A stretch of 64,000 bases of DNA from Mesorhizobium sp. Pch-S (GCF_004136315.1 NZ_CP029562.1:6409501-6473500), one strand, 5' to 3'; counted from the stretch's first letter, positions 8,782-18,578 are shown. Translations and numbers: made by a program. Notes: generated from the letters alone by a model not told the origin.

Positions 8782-8879
8782 GGTTCCACCTGTCGCGATT
8801 TGTCTGCTCGCCGGAAGTTCCCGATCCGCAGGGAAGAAATGCGGCTTTGGAAGAGGTGTTCCAGGCTCACGGAAATATC
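8782..8879. repeat. duplicated upstream region, copy B
   Basis: Counterpart of 8109-8200, starting 69 bases upstream of the copy B start codon (copy A's counterpart starts 61 bases upstream), which shows that the gene and its control region were duplicated as one unit. Confidence 0.75.
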
Positions 8880-8926
8880 ATCGACCGTGATGAAACCTGG
8901 AACACGATGGATCCTGGCATCAGCGC

Positions 8927-8958
8927 AAAAAAGCGGGCGGCCCGTGCGAGCCGCCCGC
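8927..8958 (-). terminator. rho-independent terminator of wrbA
   Basis: On the minus strand GCGGGCGGC (8958-8950) pairs with GCCGCCCGC (8941-8933) around an 8-base loop and is followed by TTTTTT (8932-8927). It lies 25 bases past the wrbA stop. Confidence 0.85.
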
Positions 8959-8983
8959 CTGCCAGATGCCAGCCGTGAGACGC

Positions 8984-9583
8984 TCAGCCGAGCAGCTTGG
9001 CAGTGATTTCGGCCACGCGCTTGCCCTGGAAGCGCGCGCCTTCGAGTTCCTGTGCGGAAGGCTGGCGCGAACCATCGCCATCCGCGGTCGTGGTCATGCC
9101 GTAGGGAGCACCGCCGCGCACCACATCATTGCCCATCTGCCCCTGATAAGCATAGGAAAGCGGAACGATGATCATGCCATGATGCTGCATCACCACCTGC
9201 GCGTTGATCAGCGCGAGCTCGGCACCACCGTGCTGGGTTGCCGTCGAAACCATGACCGATCCAACCTTGTTGAGCAGAGCGCCCCTTGCCCACAGCGGGC
9301 CAGTCTGATCCAGGAAGTTTTTCATCTGGGCAGCCATTGCACCATAGCGCGTAGCGGTTCCCAGGATAATGGCGTCGTAGTTCTCCAGTTCGAGCGGATC
9401 GGCGATCGGCGCTTCCTGGTCGAGCTTGTAGTAGGCAGCCTTGGCGACACCCTCCGGCACCAGTTCAGGCACCCGCTTGATGGTCACATCGGCGCCAGCT
9501 TCCCGTGCGCCTTCGGCAGCGGCCTTGGCCATCTGCTCCATATGTCCCCAGCTCGAATAATAAAGCACCAGTACTTTTGCCAT
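8984..9583 (-). CDS. wrbA: NAD(P)H:quinone oxidoreductase WrbA
   Basis: Flavodoxin-like FMN enzyme performing two-electron reduction of quinones, protecting from redox cycling. Length 199 aa, normal for WrbA. It begins with [17 protein letters not shown], the FMN-phosphate loop, and carries the flavin-contacting GTATRYG and the ATQHGG and [18 protein letters not shown] segments typical of the family. Single gene with its own terminator. Confidence 0.95.
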   Translation of the reverse strand: MAKVLVLYYSSWGHMEQMAKAAAEGAREAGADVTIKRVPELVPEGVAKAAYYKLDQEAPIADPLELENYDAIILGTATRYGAMAAQMKNFLDQTGPLWARGALLNKVGSVMVSTATQHGGAELALINAQVVMQHHGMIIVPLSYAYQGQMGNDVVRGGAPYGMTTTADGDGSRQPSAQELEGARFQGKRVAEITAKLLG

Positions 9584-9611
9584 GCGGGCATCTCCATACG
9601 ATTGGACTAAG

Positions 9612-9627
9612 GGAACGCCGTCGTTCC
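9612..9627. promoter_or_regulatory. small palindrome upstream of wrbA
   Basis: GGAACG (9612-9617) and CGTTCC (9622-9627) flank CCGT, 28 bases before the wrbA start codon on the minus strand. It could be an operator or part of the 5' leader; no regulator is assigned. Confidence 0.25.
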
Positions 9628-9739
9628 GTCGCGTCGCAATCTAGTGTCCGGACCGTTCACCGGAAGCCGCCAAATCTGACACGCACTGTTCACCGTTTCA
9701 GGGCCATTGCCCGCACCTGGCCGCCGCGCTATTCGACTG

Positions 9740-9839
9740 AGGCGATTTCGAAGAATTATTGCTGCTGCCGGTGGTGGCCAACCGTCCATCATGCGCGATC
9801 TTCGGCCAAAATCGATGCAATAATTCTTCGAAATCGCCT
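9740..9839. repeat. 23-bp perfect inverted repeat with 54-bp spacer
   Basis: Positions 9740-9762 and 9817-9839 are exact reverse complements (left arm begins AGGCGATTTCGAAG). Beyond one mismatch the match continues four more bases on the outside. The arms are AT-richer than their surroundings. The right arm ends 21 bases before the ATG of the following gene, so a transcript starting upstream would carry a long hairpin just ahead of the ribosome site. Confidence 0.9.
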
Positions 9840-9860
9840 GAGTCCAATCCGGAGTGCACC

Positions 9861-10601
9861 ATGCCAGACATTGTAACAGCCGCCATGATCGTCATCGGCG
9901 ATGAGATCCTGTCGGGGCGCACCAAGGATAAGAACATCGGTCACCTTGCCGACATGATGACGGCGATCGGCATCGACCTGAAGGAAGTGCGCGTCGTACC
10001 GGACGACGAGGACGAGATCGTCGCCGCGGTGAATGCGCTGCGGGCCCGCTACACCTATGTCTTCACCACCGGCGGCATCGGGCCGACGCATGATGACATC
10101 ACTGCGGATTCCGTCGCCAAGGCTTTTGGCGTCCCTTGCGAATATGACGCCAAGGCGCTCGCCTTGCTGGCGGAGAGCTATGAGAAGCGGGGCATCGAGT
10201 TCAATGAGGCCCGCAAGCGCATGGCGCGCATGCCGCGCGGCGCCGAGCACATCGACAACCCCGTTTCCGTCGCGCCGGGTTTCCGTATCGGCAATGTCCA
10301 CGTCATGGCCGGGGTGCCGTCGATCTTCCAGGCGATGCTGGACAACGTTGTGCCGACACTGAAGACCGGAACCAAACTGCTTTCGGCCACGGTGCAGTGT
10401 CCCTATGGCGAAGGCCGCATCGGCGGGCCGCTCGGTGAGATCCAGAAGACTCATCCCGACACGATCATCGGCTCCTATCCGAAATATGCCGACGGTACGT
10501 TCTGGACCGAACTGGTCGTGCGCGCCCGTTCGCCCGAGGTTCTGGAAACAGTGCGGGCCGAAGTGGAAGCCATGGTGGCGGGCCTTGCCAAGGAAGGCTG
10601 A
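9861..10601 (+). CDS. CinA N-terminal / MoaB-Mog-like molybdopterin-binding domain protein
   Basis: Protein of 246 aa consisting of the competence/damage-inducible CinA N-terminal domain, related to the MoaB/MogA fold. Seen are MIVIGDEILSGR at the N-terminus, the FTTGGIGPTHDD turn around residues 70-81 and VAPGFRIGNVHVMAGVP. The C-terminal nicotinamide-nucleotide amidase domain of full CinA is absent, as in many alphaproteobacteria where a stand-alone protein is usual. Function of this short form is not established. ATG 9861 has GGAG about 7 bases upstream. Confidence 0.85.
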   Translation: MPDIVTAAMIVIGDEILSGRTKDKNIGHLADMMTAIGIDLKEVRVVPDDEDEIVAAVNALRARYTYVFTTGGIGPTHDDITADSVAKAFGVPCEYDAKALALLAESYEKRGIEFNEARKRMARMPRGAEHIDNPVSVAPGFRIGNVHVMAGVPSIFQAMLDNVVPTLKTGTKLLSATVQCPYGEGRIGGPLGEIQKTHPDTIIGSYPKYADGTFWTELVVRARSPEVLETVRAEVEAMVAGLAKEG

Positions 10602-10716
10602 GTTTGCTGGCCGAGCGGGAACCTGTCCTATATCCTCGACGTTCTGGTGATATCTGAGCCAGTGCTGAAATGTCCGGGTGGACGTCAGCGGTGGACAGAC
10701 AGTGCAGGAGGGTTCC

Positions 10717-11546
10717 ATGCCGTTCAAGACCATCGTCGCCATCGTGCAGAGCGAACAGGATGCGGAGCGCGTGCTGGATGGCGCCATCGCGCTGGCCTCC
10801 CGCTTCCAGGCCCATGTCATTGGCGTCCATGCCGAAGCGCTGCCGATGCCATACACCTCGGCCACAGGCTTCCCGGACACCGAATTCATGCAGGTCTCCG
10901 CTGACCTCAACAAGGAGCGCTCGGCGAAGCTGCGGACCGTCTTCCAGAAGAAACTGCAACCTTCCGGCCTCTCCTTCGAATGGCGGGCGGAGGAGACGTT
11001 TTCAGGCGACAGTGCACTCTCCAGCCTCGCCAGCGTACGCACCGCCGACATTGTGGTCGCGGCGCAACGCGATGCCGACAGCGACACCAACGCCGATATC
11101 GGGTCACTCGTCTACGATGCGGGCCGGCCGGTGCTCGTGGTACCGCACGCCGGGCCGATTGCCGCCAGTTTCCGCCATGTGATGCTGGCCTGGAACGGCA
11201 GCCGCGAGGCAGCCCGCGCTGCCTTTGATGCCCTGCCCTTCATGATCGAAGCCGAAAAGGTCGAGTCTTCGTGGTCGATCCCGGCGAGGACAGCGACGAG
11301 GAAGGACTGGGAGGAGCCGGAATTGCTGCGGCACTGACCCGTCATGGCGTGAAGGCCAGTGTGGCGACAAGGCAGGCAAAGGGCGGCACCATCGAGGACG
11401 CCGTACAGAACCGCCTGATAGAGACCGGAGCAGACCTGATCGTCATCGGGGCCTACAGTCATTCCTGGCTGCACCGGCTGCTCTATGGCGGTGTGACAAG
11501 AACCGTGCTGCGCTCCTCGCCGGTGACGGCCTTCCTGTCCCGGTGA
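10717..11546 (+). pseudogene. tandem-domain universal stress protein, frameshifted near 11,265
   Basis: Two UspA-like domains were encoded in one reading frame of about 276 codons. The first frame, from ATG 10717 (GGAGG seven bases upstream), reads a normal first domain to codon 183 (GAG, 11263-11265), then runs into a nonsense tail ending at 11336. The next frame resumes at 11268 as FVVDPGEDSDEEG and continues through VIGAYSHSWLHRLLYGGVTR, the typical ATP-binding C-terminal motif of UspA, to a stop at 11546. One missing base, for example a G after 11265, explains the break. It is either a real null mutation or a sequence error. Confidence 0.85.
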
Positions 11547-11749
11547 TGCCGACGTCACAGGCTGACCCGTTATATCGAAGACCAGATCAGTTCAGTCTTG
11601 GCATCACCTTCCCACGCTGCTTTTTGAATCAGACCCACAAGGGTGCTGAATTCCTTTGATAGGCCCTGAGCGCTTGCAGTGCCGGACACACATCGACGTC
11701 AAGGTTCGGCACACCGCTGATTGCCTTTGGACATGCCGATAGGCACACT

Positions 11750-12112
11750 ATGGGGGTGACGAAGAAGGACAACCATGACACCTACATAGCTGCCGCACCG
11801 GAGCAGCTTCGTGCCATGTTGGGTCAACTGCGTGTGCGGCTAGCGCGGGCACTACCAGACGCCGAAGAGGTCATTAAGTACGACATGCCGGGATTTCAGA
11901 TCGGAGAAACGATCATCGTGGGCTATGCTGCCTTCAGCAAGCAATGTGGTCTCTACGTTGATCCAGGTGCAATTGCCGCCCATGCCGACGAGATCGCTTC
12001 CTTGAAACTCAAGGCAAGCAAAACCGGAGTTACGTTTTCGGGAAATCGCCCTGTCCCTGATAAACTGGTTGAGAAGTTGGCCACCAGTTCGCGCAGCAAA
12101 AAGGGGCTTTAG
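11750..12112 (+). CDS. DUF1801 / YdhG-like protein
   Basis: Protein of 120 aa with the DUF1801 pattern: a helical N-terminus with RLARALPDAEEVIKYDMPGF, then a strand with ETIIVGYAAFSKQCGLYV and a C-terminal KTGVTFSGNRPVPDKLVEKLA. The fold is related to frataxin/YdhG, and some members are called iron chaperones, but function is unproven. The gene is AT-richer than its neighbours and stands alone, which may hint at transfer. ATG 11750 has a weak ribosome site. Confidence 0.7.
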   Translation: MGVTKKDNHDTYIAAAPEQLRAMLGQLRVRLARALPDAEEVIKYDMPGFQIGETIIVGYAAFSKQCGLYVDPGAIAAHADEIASLKLKASKTGVTFSGNRPVPDKLVEKLATSSRSKKGL

Positions 12113-12362
12113 CGGCCGTCTTCGGCAATCCAAAGGGTCGGTTTGGAAACCGTTGCAAACCCGGAACTCGGGCATTTAGGCTTGGAATGCCAAGCTTACG
12201 AAAGACGCATTTTGTCGGCCATCCGGGCGTTGTCGTCGTGGATATCCTGGCACCAGCCCAATGTACAGACAGCACGCCTCTTGCCAAAGGCGCGGCTTTC
12301 CGGCTAATTCCGCCCGCATTCCTCAAATCCTGCGCGCGGCTGGCGCGCCTGCGGAGTGCGTG

Positions 12363-12860
12363 ATGTCCCTTCCCGAAAAGGCCTTTCCAGTTTCCTGGGA
12401 TCAGTTCCACCGCGACGCCCGTGCGCTCGCCTGGCGGCTGTCCGGCGTCAACGGGCAGTGGAAGGCGATCGTCTGCATCACTCGCGGCGGCCTGGTTCCT
12501 GCGGCGATCATTTCGCGCGAACTCGGCATCCGCATCATCGAGACGGTCTGCGTGGCGTCCTATCACGACTACACGTCACAAGGGCAGTTGCAGGTGCTGA
12601 AGCAGGTCGAACCCTCGCTGCTCGCCGAAGAGGGAGCAGGTATCCTGATCATCGACGACCTTACCGATACCGGCAAGACAGCCGGCATTGTTCGGGCGAT
12701 GATGCCAAAGGCGCATTTCGCGACCGTTTACGCCAAGCCGAAAGGCCGCCCCCTGGTTGACACGTTCGTGACCGAAGTCAGCCAGGACACATGGATCTAC
12801 TTCCCGTGGGACATGGGCTTCACCTACCAGAAGCCGATCGCCGACGACCACGCCGGCTAG
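12363..12860 (+). CDS. gpt: xanthine phosphoribosyltransferase
   Basis: Purine salvage enzyme converting xanthine (and guanine) with PRPP to XMP or GMP. Protein of 165 aa that matches E. coli Gpt throughout: [31 protein letters not shown], the PRPP loop [12 protein letters not shown] and near the end [12 protein letters not shown]. The start at ATG 12363 gives the family length; an upstream in-frame ATG at 12261 would add an unrelated 34 residues. GTG at 12360 is also possible. Upstream DNA (12113-12362) holds two small palindromes (12139-12152, 12180-12195) with no assigned role. Confidence 0.93.
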   Translation: MSLPEKAFPVSWDQFHRDARALAWRLSGVNGQWKAIVCITRGGLVPAAIISRELGIRIIETVCVASYHDYTSQGQLQVLKQVEPSLLAEEGAGILIIDDLTDTGKTAGIVRAMMPKAHFATVYAKPKGRPLVDTFVTEVSQDTWIYFPWDMGFTYQKPIADDHAG

Positions 12861-13126
12861 ACGACGCAGACATCCTTCTTTGTTCCGATGGTCCGCTGGT
12901 TCGGGTATCTCAGCTCCGAATCACGGCGGCTGCACGCACCTAAGCCGTCTGTTTCAGGCCCCGGCCAGGCGGCTACATCGCTTTTTGAACCCTGGAGTCA
13001 CAGTTTTTTCCGCATTCCCGGCCTTTCCGTGGAACTTGTGTGCGTTTTTTACTTTTGTTTCGCAAAATAGCGCCCATATTTCGTGAGACGGCAAAGAAGT
13101 TTCGGTTTCTTGGCAGTGGCTTTCGA

Positions 13127-13618
13127 ATGTTGAACGGACCTCTAGCGAACGCCAATCTGGCTGAAAGGGTTAGAAAACTTTTCGGCACGGTTCCGTTGCG
13201 CCTTCAGGTTGCTGCCCTGCCCTGGCGTCGGCACAACCGCTCCATCGAAGTGATGCTGATCACCAGCCGCGATACCGGTCGCTGGGTCCTGCCCAAGGGC
13301 TGGCCGGAAGCAAGGGAGCCGTTGTGCGAGGCTGCCGCACGCGAAGCGGGCGAGGAAGCCGGCCTGACCGGCACCGTCTCGACGCTCGAGGCCGGCCGCT
13401 ACTTCTATGCGAAGGCCCTGTCGACCGGGCAACAGGTGCCTTGCGAGGTGCTGGTTTTTCCACTCAAGGTCGTCGATGTCGCCGCAAAGTGGAAGGAGCG
13501 GCACGAACGCGAGCGCAAATGGGTGACACCTGTCCAGGCCGCGCGCATGGTCAACGAGCCAGATCTTGGCCAGATCATCGCCCATTTCGGTGAGAACCCG
13601 AAACGCTTCGCGGCCTGA
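13127..13618 (+). CDS. Nudix hydrolase, diphosphoinositol-polyphosphate hydrolase-like
   Basis: Protein of 163 aa. The Nudix box is canonical: G58, E64, R72-E73, E76-E77, G79 within residues 58-80, preceded by GRWVLPKGWPEAR, typical of the DIPP/Ap6A hydrolase branch. VFPLKV and WVTPVQAARMV follow. ATG 13127 is chosen for family length, though a GTG at 13040 would extend it by 29 basic residues. The 266 bases upstream are T-rich with runs of 6 T, and no other gene is seen there. Confidence 0.85.
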   Translation: MLNGPLANANLAERVRKLFGTVPLRLQVAALPWRRHNRSIEVMLITSRDTGRWVLPKGWPEAREPLCEAAAREAGEEAGLTGTVSTLEAGRYFYAKALSTGQQVPCEVLVFPLKVVDVAAKWKERHERERKWVTPVQAARMVNEPDLGQIIAHFGENPKRFAA

Positions 13619-13635
13619 AGCGGTCGTGCGCGAGA

Positions 13636-14019
13636 TCAGGCGCTCTCGCTGAATGGCGTCATGCGCTTCTGTGAACCACCGGCGGATGAACCACCCGTAC
13701 CCGACCATTCGCGCAGCATCTTGAGCGCCGCCGCCTTCAGCGGCTTCCACTCCAGCTCGCCACCTTCGCGCAGCTCGTCGTCCCATTGCTGGGACAGAGC
13801 CACGTTCTCGAAACCGTTTTCCGAGTCATCCTCGTTCAACGGCCATTGCGTCTGAGTGGAGCCAGGCACAAGGATGCCGCCCATCGGGGCGGCTGCATAG
13901 TCGCAGACCGACGGGTCGCAACATTCGTCGACCAGCGCGGCAAGCAAAATGAGTGACGGCGCGACAAACAGCCCGACGACCTCGCGATCAGCGGACTTGC
14001 GGACGAAATAGGCCTTCAA
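13636..14019 (-). CDS. conserved hypothetical protein
   Basis: Protein of 127 aa beginning at a TTG (14019). It has a hydrophobic stretch around residues 14-30, a cluster of cysteines (ECCDPSVC, about 32-39), an acidic Asn/Asp/Glu middle and an Arg/Gly/Ser tail. I do not recognise a family. It is convergent with the Nudix gene and its 5' side faces the long nrdJ upstream region. Confidence 0.55.
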   Translation of the reverse strand: MKAYFVRKSADREVVGLFVAPSLILLAALVDECCDPSVCDYAAAPMGGILVPGSTQTQWPLNEDDSENGFENVALSQQWDDELREGGELEWKPLKAAALKMLREWSGTGGSSAGGSQKRMTPFSESA

Positions 14020-14426
14020 CTGTCACCCCAGTTGCGTGACGGCTGTTCCCTCTCAGCCATATTCCCCCGCGTTCCTTTTACGCGTACGGGTCAAACAAGC
14101 AAGCCGTTGCGCACAGAATCCTGACGCCAGCGATCATTTTGCCGGGAGCATTTTCTCCCCATTATCCACATATGTGACACACAATATGTTGGGGTCACAA
14201 AATCTACAAAAACGAACCCTTGACGCTTCGGGGCGAGTCGACTTTTATAGGTCATGTGCTCGCGTTTCGGGCGCGACCGGAAAGTTTCGAGCCCGGTCTT
14301 TTTCCCAGGAATTTGTGCGTTTTCGCCCGTTTTCCGCCTTAACCACTAGGCCGGCGGAGGCGTGGCGTTTGTCGGGCGCGAAACACCGAAAAGGAGACTT
14401 TTACGGCTGGAATAAATGACCTGTTA
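14020..14426. other. non-coding stretch upstream of nrdJ control region
   Basis: No convincing gene in these 407 bases. It is lower in GC than its surroundings in the middle. A sequence ACACAATATGTTGGGG at 14179-14194 resembles an NrdR box in its left two thirds but not at its right end, so I do not call it a site. Confidence 0.4.
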
Positions 14427-14473
14427 ACACTATATTTAGTGTTTGCAGCCAATCTCAGCCCTAGATAATGTGA
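14427..14473. promoter_or_regulatory. paired NrdR boxes upstream of nrdJ
   Basis: ACACTATATTTAGTGT at 14427-14442 fits the NrdR consensus (acaCwAtATaTwGtgt) at nearly every position and is almost a perfect palindrome. A second, weaker match GCCCTAGATAATGTGA lies at 14458-14473. The starts are exactly 31 bp apart, about three helical turns, the spacing known for tandem NrdR boxes. NrdR represses ribonucleotide reductase genes when dATP is high. The nrdR gene itself is not in this window. A TTGCAG at 14443-14448 could be part of a -35 element. Confidence 0.8.
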
Positions 14474-14707
14474 AGAGCCCTCCGATGAGGGAATCGAAAT
14501 TTTTCAGATCAAAGAGACCCGCGCGGGTCTGTCGGCAGGCTGAAAGAGGCTTCGAAGGAAGCGGAATGCAGCAGGGTGGCAACGAGGCGCGGCGAGGAAC
14601 ACCGGCTGTTGCGAGGCAGCTGGAAAGCTGGGGCGTGCGCTTTTTGGAAAGGGATCGGGCAAACGCCCGCAAAAAGCGCTATATATAGATGAGAAGGAAC
14701 CACGACG
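14474..14707 (+). other. nrdJ leader region
   Basis: About 230 bases between the NrdR boxes and nrdJ. It contains a perfect 16-bp palindrome AGACCCGCGCGGGTCT (14515-14530) and purine-rich segments, and ends with AAGGAA before the nrdJ ATG. I looked for a cobalamin riboswitch B12-box and did not find one. An 81-codon open frame crossing it looks like chance. Confidence 0.4.
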
Positions 14708-17700
14708 ATGCGCATTGAGCGGCGTTTCACCAAGCCAGGACAATCGGCTTATGCGGAGATCGAATTCCGCAAGGCGCTTTCCGAGATCAAGAATCCGGAT
14801 GGTTCCGTGGTGTTCCGCCTCGACAACATCGACGTGCCCGCGCAGTTCTCGCAGGTCGCGGCCGACATCCTGGCGCAGAAGTACTTCCGCAAGGCCGGCG
14901 TCCCGGCGCGCCTGAAGAAGGTCGAGGAAAACGACGTCCCCTCTTTCCTCTGGCGCTCAGTCGCTGACGAAGCCGAACTGGCCAAATTGCCTGAAAACGA
15001 GCGCTATGGTTCCGAGCGCGACGCCCGTCAGGTTTTCGACCGCCTTGCCGGCACCTGGACCTATTGGGGCTGGAAGGGCGGCTATTTCGCGTCCGAAGAA
15101 GATGCAGCCGCCTTCCGTGACGAACTCGCCTACATGCTCGCCACCCAGCGCGTGGCGCCCAATTCGCCGCAGTGGTTCAACACCGGCCTGCACTGGGCCT
15201 ATGGCATCGATGGCCCGGGCCAGGGCCACTATTACGTCGACCCGTTCACCGGCAAGCTGACCAAGTCGAAGTCCGCTTACGAACATCCGCAGCCGCATGC
15301 CTGCTTCATCCAGTCGGTCGGCGACGACCTGGTCAATGAAGGCGGCATCATGGACCTGTGGGTGCGCGAGGCGCGCCTGTTCAAATATGGCTCCGGCACC
15401 GGTTCGAACTTCTCCTATCTGCGCGGCGAAGGTGAGAAGCTTTCGGGCGGCGGCAAGTCGTCCGGCCTGATGAGCTTCCTCAAGATCGGCGACCGCGCCG
15501 CCGGCGCCATCAAGTCGGGCGGCACGACGCGCCGCGCCGCCAAGATGGTCATCGTCGACGCCGACCACCCCGATATCGAGGCCTTCATCGACTGGAAGGT
15601 GAAGGAAGAGCAGAAGGTTGCCTCGCTGGTCGCCGGCTCCAAGATCGTCAAGAAGCACCTCGATGCGATCATGAAGGCCTGCGTCAACTGCGAAGGTCAG
15701 GACGACGACTGCTTCGACCCGGCCATCAACACCGCGCTGAAGCGCGAGATCAAGGCTGCCAAGAAGAACGCCGTGCCGGAGAATTACATCCAGCGCGTCA
15801 TCCAGTTCGCGCGCCAGGGCTACACCGCGCTCGACTTCAAGACCTACGACACCGACTGGGATTCGGAAGCCTATCTCACCGTTTCCGGCCAGAACTCAAA
15901 CAATTCGGTCTCGCTGAAGGACGACTTCCTGCGTTCCGTTGAAGCCGATGGCGACTGGCATCTCACCGCCCGCAAGGACGGCAAGGTCCTGAAGACGCTG
16001 AAGGCACGCGACCTGTGGGAAAAGATCGGCTACGCCGCCTGGGCTTCGGCCGATCCAGGCCTGCATTTCAACACCACCATGAACGACTGGCACACCTGTG
16101 CGTCGGCCGGCGCCATCCGCGCTTCTAACCCGTGCTCGGAATACATGTTCCTTGACGACACGGCCTGTAATCTCGCTTCGATCAACCTCCTGCCCTATCG
16201 CCAGGACAACGGCGCGATCGACATCGCAGCCTATGAGCACACCGCCCGCCTGTGGACCATCGTGCTCGAAATCTCGGTGATGATGGCGCAGTTCCCGTCC
16301 AAGGAAATCGCCAAGCTTTCCTATGACTACCGCACGCTCGGTCTCGGCTACGCCAACATCGGCGGCCTGCTGATGACCTCCGGCATTCCGTACGACTCGG
16401 CCGAAGGTCGCGCCATCTGCGCAGCGCTGACCGCGATCATGACCGGCGTCGCCTACGCCACCTCGGCCGAAATGGCCGCCGAACTCGGCGCTTTCCCGGA
16501 CTATGACCGCAACGCCGTCAACATGCTGCGTGTCATGCGCAACCATCGCCGCGCCGCCTATGGCGACAAGGACGGCTATGAGAAGCTGGCGGTCAATCCG
16601 GTTCCGCTCGTCCATGCCGACCTGACACAGGCCGAACTCGGCCTGCACGCCAAGGCCGCCTGGGACCGCGCCATCGAGCTCGGCGAAGAGCATGGCTACC
16701 GCAACGCGCAGGCAACCGTCATTGCACCGACCGGCACGATCGGCCTGGTGATGGATTGCGACACCACCGGCATCGAGCCCGATTTCGCGCTGGTGAAATT
16801 CAAGAAGCTGGCCGGCGGCGGCTATTTCAAGATCATCAATCGCGCCGTGCCGGAAGCCCTGCGCACGCTCGGCTATTCAGAAAGCCAGATCGCCGAGATC
16901 GAGGCTTATGCCGTCGGCCATGGCAATCTCAACCAGGCACCCGGTGTCAACCCGTCGTCGCTGAAGGCCAAGGGCTTCACCGACGACAAGATCGAAGCCC
17001 TGAATGCAGCGCTGAAGAGCGCCTTCGACATCAAGTTCGTCTTCAACCAGTGGACGCTCGGCGCCGACTGGGTGAAGGAGACCTTCGGCTTCACCGACGA
17101 ACAGCTCGGCGACTTCTCCTTCGAGATGCTGCCGGCGCTGGGCTTCTCCAAGAAAGAGATCGAGGCCGCCAACGTTCACGTCTGCGGTGCGATGACGCTG
17201 GAAGGCGCGCCCTTCCTGAAGGTCGAACACTATGCGGTGTTCGATTGCGCCAATCCCTGCGGCAAGATCGGCAAGCGTTACCTGTCGGTGGAAAGCCACA
17301 TCCACATGATGGCTGCCGCCCAGCCGTTCATTTCGGGCGCCATTTCCAAGACCATCAACATGCCGAACGAAGCGACGGTCGAAGACGCCAAGAGCGCCTA
17401 CATGCTGTCGTGGAAGCTGGCGCTGAAGGCCAACGCGCTTTACCGTGATGGCTCGAAGCTGTCGCAGCCGCTCAACGCCTCACTCATCGCCGATGACGAT
17501 GAGGACGAAGACGACGTCATCGAAGCGCTGATCGCCGCACCCGCCGCCGCCAAGGCCGTGCAGGTGACCGAAAAGATCGTCGAGCGCGTTGTGGAACGCC
17601 TTTATCGCGACCGCGAGAAACTGCCGAACCGCCGCAAGGGCTATACCCAGAAGGCGATTGTCGGTGGCCACAAGGTCTACCTGCGTACCGGCGAGTTCGA

Positions 17701-18484
17701 TGATGGTCGCCTCGGCGAGATCTTCATCGACATGCACAAGGAAGGTGCCGCCTTCCGCGCCATGATGAACAACTTCGCCATCGCCATCTCGCTGGGTCTC
17801 CAGTACGGCGTGCCGCTGGACGAATATGTCGAGGCCTTCACCTTCACCAAGTTCGAGCCGGCCGGCATGGTCGTCGGCAACGACGCCATCAAGAATGCCA
17901 CCTCGATCCTCGACTATGTGTTCCGCGAACTGGCCGTTTCCTACCTGTCGCGCCACGACCTCGCCCATGTCGACCAGTCAGACCTCGACAAGACCTCGCT
18001 CGGCAAGGGCATCACCGAAGGCAAGACGACGCCCTTCTCCAAGGGCCTCTATCGCGGCGCCTCGCCGGTGAAGCTGGTGTCGAACCTCGGCGCCGAGCCG
18101 AAGGGTTTTGGCGGCACACCGGCCCCGGCCCCGGCCCGCGCAACCCCGACGGCCTTTGCAGGCTCCAACGTACTGGCCCTGAAGCCGAATGCCGAGGACG
18201 CGCTTGCCTACAAGCGCGACTATGAGGAGCGCGCGAAGGAACTGGCCGAGGACATCGCCTTCGAAGAAGTCTCGGAAGAAGAAACCGCGACTTCGGCGCT
18301 GTTCACCGATGCTGCCGCACAGGAAGTCGCCGAGGCAAAGAAGCTGGCCGCCGACCGCCGCGCCAAGTCGCTGCTGCAGGGCTACACCGGCAACAGCTGC
18401 TCGGAGTGCCAGAACTTCACGATGGTGCGCAACGGCACCTGCGAGAAGTGCGACACCTGCGGCGCCACGAGCGGGTGCAGCTGA
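14708..18484 (+). CDS. nrdJ: vitamin B12-dependent (class II) ribonucleoside-diphosphate reductase
   Basis: Makes deoxyribonucleotides using adenosylcobalamin to generate the thiyl radical, so it works with or without oxygen. Length 1258 aa, the long rhizobial form. Seen are [24 protein letters not shown] near residue 198 with an early active-site Cys, [10 protein letters not shown], the [11 protein letters not shown] radical-site region near 476, the APTGTIG loop near 680, and CANPCGK. The C-terminal 30 residues hold six Cys (CSECQ, CEKCDTC, SGC), the redox and zinc-like tail that re-reduces the active site. A linker with Ala/Pro repeats lies around residues 1137-1155. Confidence 0.97.
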   Translation: MRIERRFTKPGQSAYAEIEFRKALSEIKNPDGSVVFRLDNIDVPAQFSQVAADILAQKYFRKAGVPARLKKVEENDVPSFLWRSVADEAELAKLPENERYGSERDARQVFDRLAGTWTYWGWKGGYFASEEDAAAFRDELAYMLATQRVAPNSPQWFNTGLHWAYGIDGPGQGHYYVDPFTGKLTKSKSAYEHPQPHACFIQSVGDDLVNEGGIMDLWVREARLFKYGSGTGSNFSYLRGEGEKLSGGGKSSGLMSFLKIGDRAAGAIKSGGTTRRAAKMVIVDADHPDIEAFIDWKVKEEQKVASLVAGSKIVKKHLDAIMKACVNCEGQDDDCFDPAINTALKREIKAAKKNAVPENYIQRVIQFARQGYTALDFKTYDTDWDSEAYLTVSGQNSNNSVSLKDDFLRSVEADGDWHLTARKDGKVLKTLKARDLWEKIGYAAWASADPGLHFNTTMNDWHTCASAGAIRASNPCSEYMFLDDTACNLASINLLPYRQDNGAIDIAAYEHTARLWTIVLEISVMMAQFPSKEIAKLSYDYRTLGLGYANIGGLLMTSGIPYDSAEGRAICAALTAIMTGVAYATSAEMAAELGAFPDYDRNAVNMLRVMRNHRRAAYGDKDGYEKLAVNPVPLVHADLTQAELGLHAKAAWDRAIELGEEHGYRNAQATVIAPTGTIGLVMDCDTTGIEPDFALVKFKKLAGGGYFKIINRAVPEALRTLGYSESQIAEIEAYAVGHGNLNQAPGVNPSSLKAKGFTDDKIEALNAALKSAFDIKFVFNQWTLGADWVKETFGFTDEQLGDFSFEMLPALGFSKKEIEAANVHVCGAMTLEGAPFLKVEHYAVFDCANPCGKIGKRYLSVESHIHMMAAAQPFISGAISKTINMPNEATVEDAKSAYMLSWKLALKANALYRDGSKLSQPLNASLIADDDEDEDDVIEALIAAPAAAKAVQVTEKIVERVVERLYRDREKLPNRRKGYTQKAIVGGHKVYLRTGEFDDGRLGEIFIDMHKEGAAFRAMMNNFAIAISLGLQYGVPLDEYVEAFTFTKFEPAGMVVGNDAIKNATSILDYVFRELAVSYLSRHDLAHVDQSDLDKTSLGKGITEGKTTPFSKGLYRGASPVKLVSNLGAEPKGFGGTPAPAPARATPTAFAGSNVLALKPNAEDALAYKRDYEERAKELAEDIAFEEVSEEETATSALFTDAAAQEVAEAKKLAADRRAKSLLQGYTGNSCSECQNFTMVRNGTCEKCDTCGATSGCS

Positions 18485-18544
18485 TCCGGAGCCAGACGGG
18501 CTTTACGCAAACTCCATTCTACAACTTGCCATTCCAGGCAACGC

Positions 18545-18578
18545 AAAAGACCCCGGCACGACAGCGCCGGGGTCTTTT
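18545..18578. terminator. bidirectional intrinsic terminator after nrdJ
   Basis: AAAAGACCCCGGC (18545-18557) and GCCGGGGTCTTTT (18566-18578) form a 13-bp stem around an 8-base loop. It has T-rich 3' ends on both strands, 60 bases past the nrdJ stop. Confidence 0.9.

Noticed and set aside
12139..12195. Two small palindromes (CGGTTT/AAACCG and GCTTGG/CCAAGC) upstream of gpt
   Set aside because: Short, and neither fits a purine riboswitch or a known operator well enough to call.
14179..14194. Third NrdR box
   Set aside because: Only the left two thirds match, and its distance to the paired boxes does not fit the known spacing.
14443..14688. 81-codon open frame in the nrdJ leader
   Set aside because: It starts inside the NrdR region, lacks a ribosome site and encodes an Arg-rich low-complexity sequence typical of chance frames in GC-rich DNA.
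14474..14707. Cobalamin riboswitch before nrdJ
   Set aside because: The conserved B12-box and GCCACTG segment are not found.
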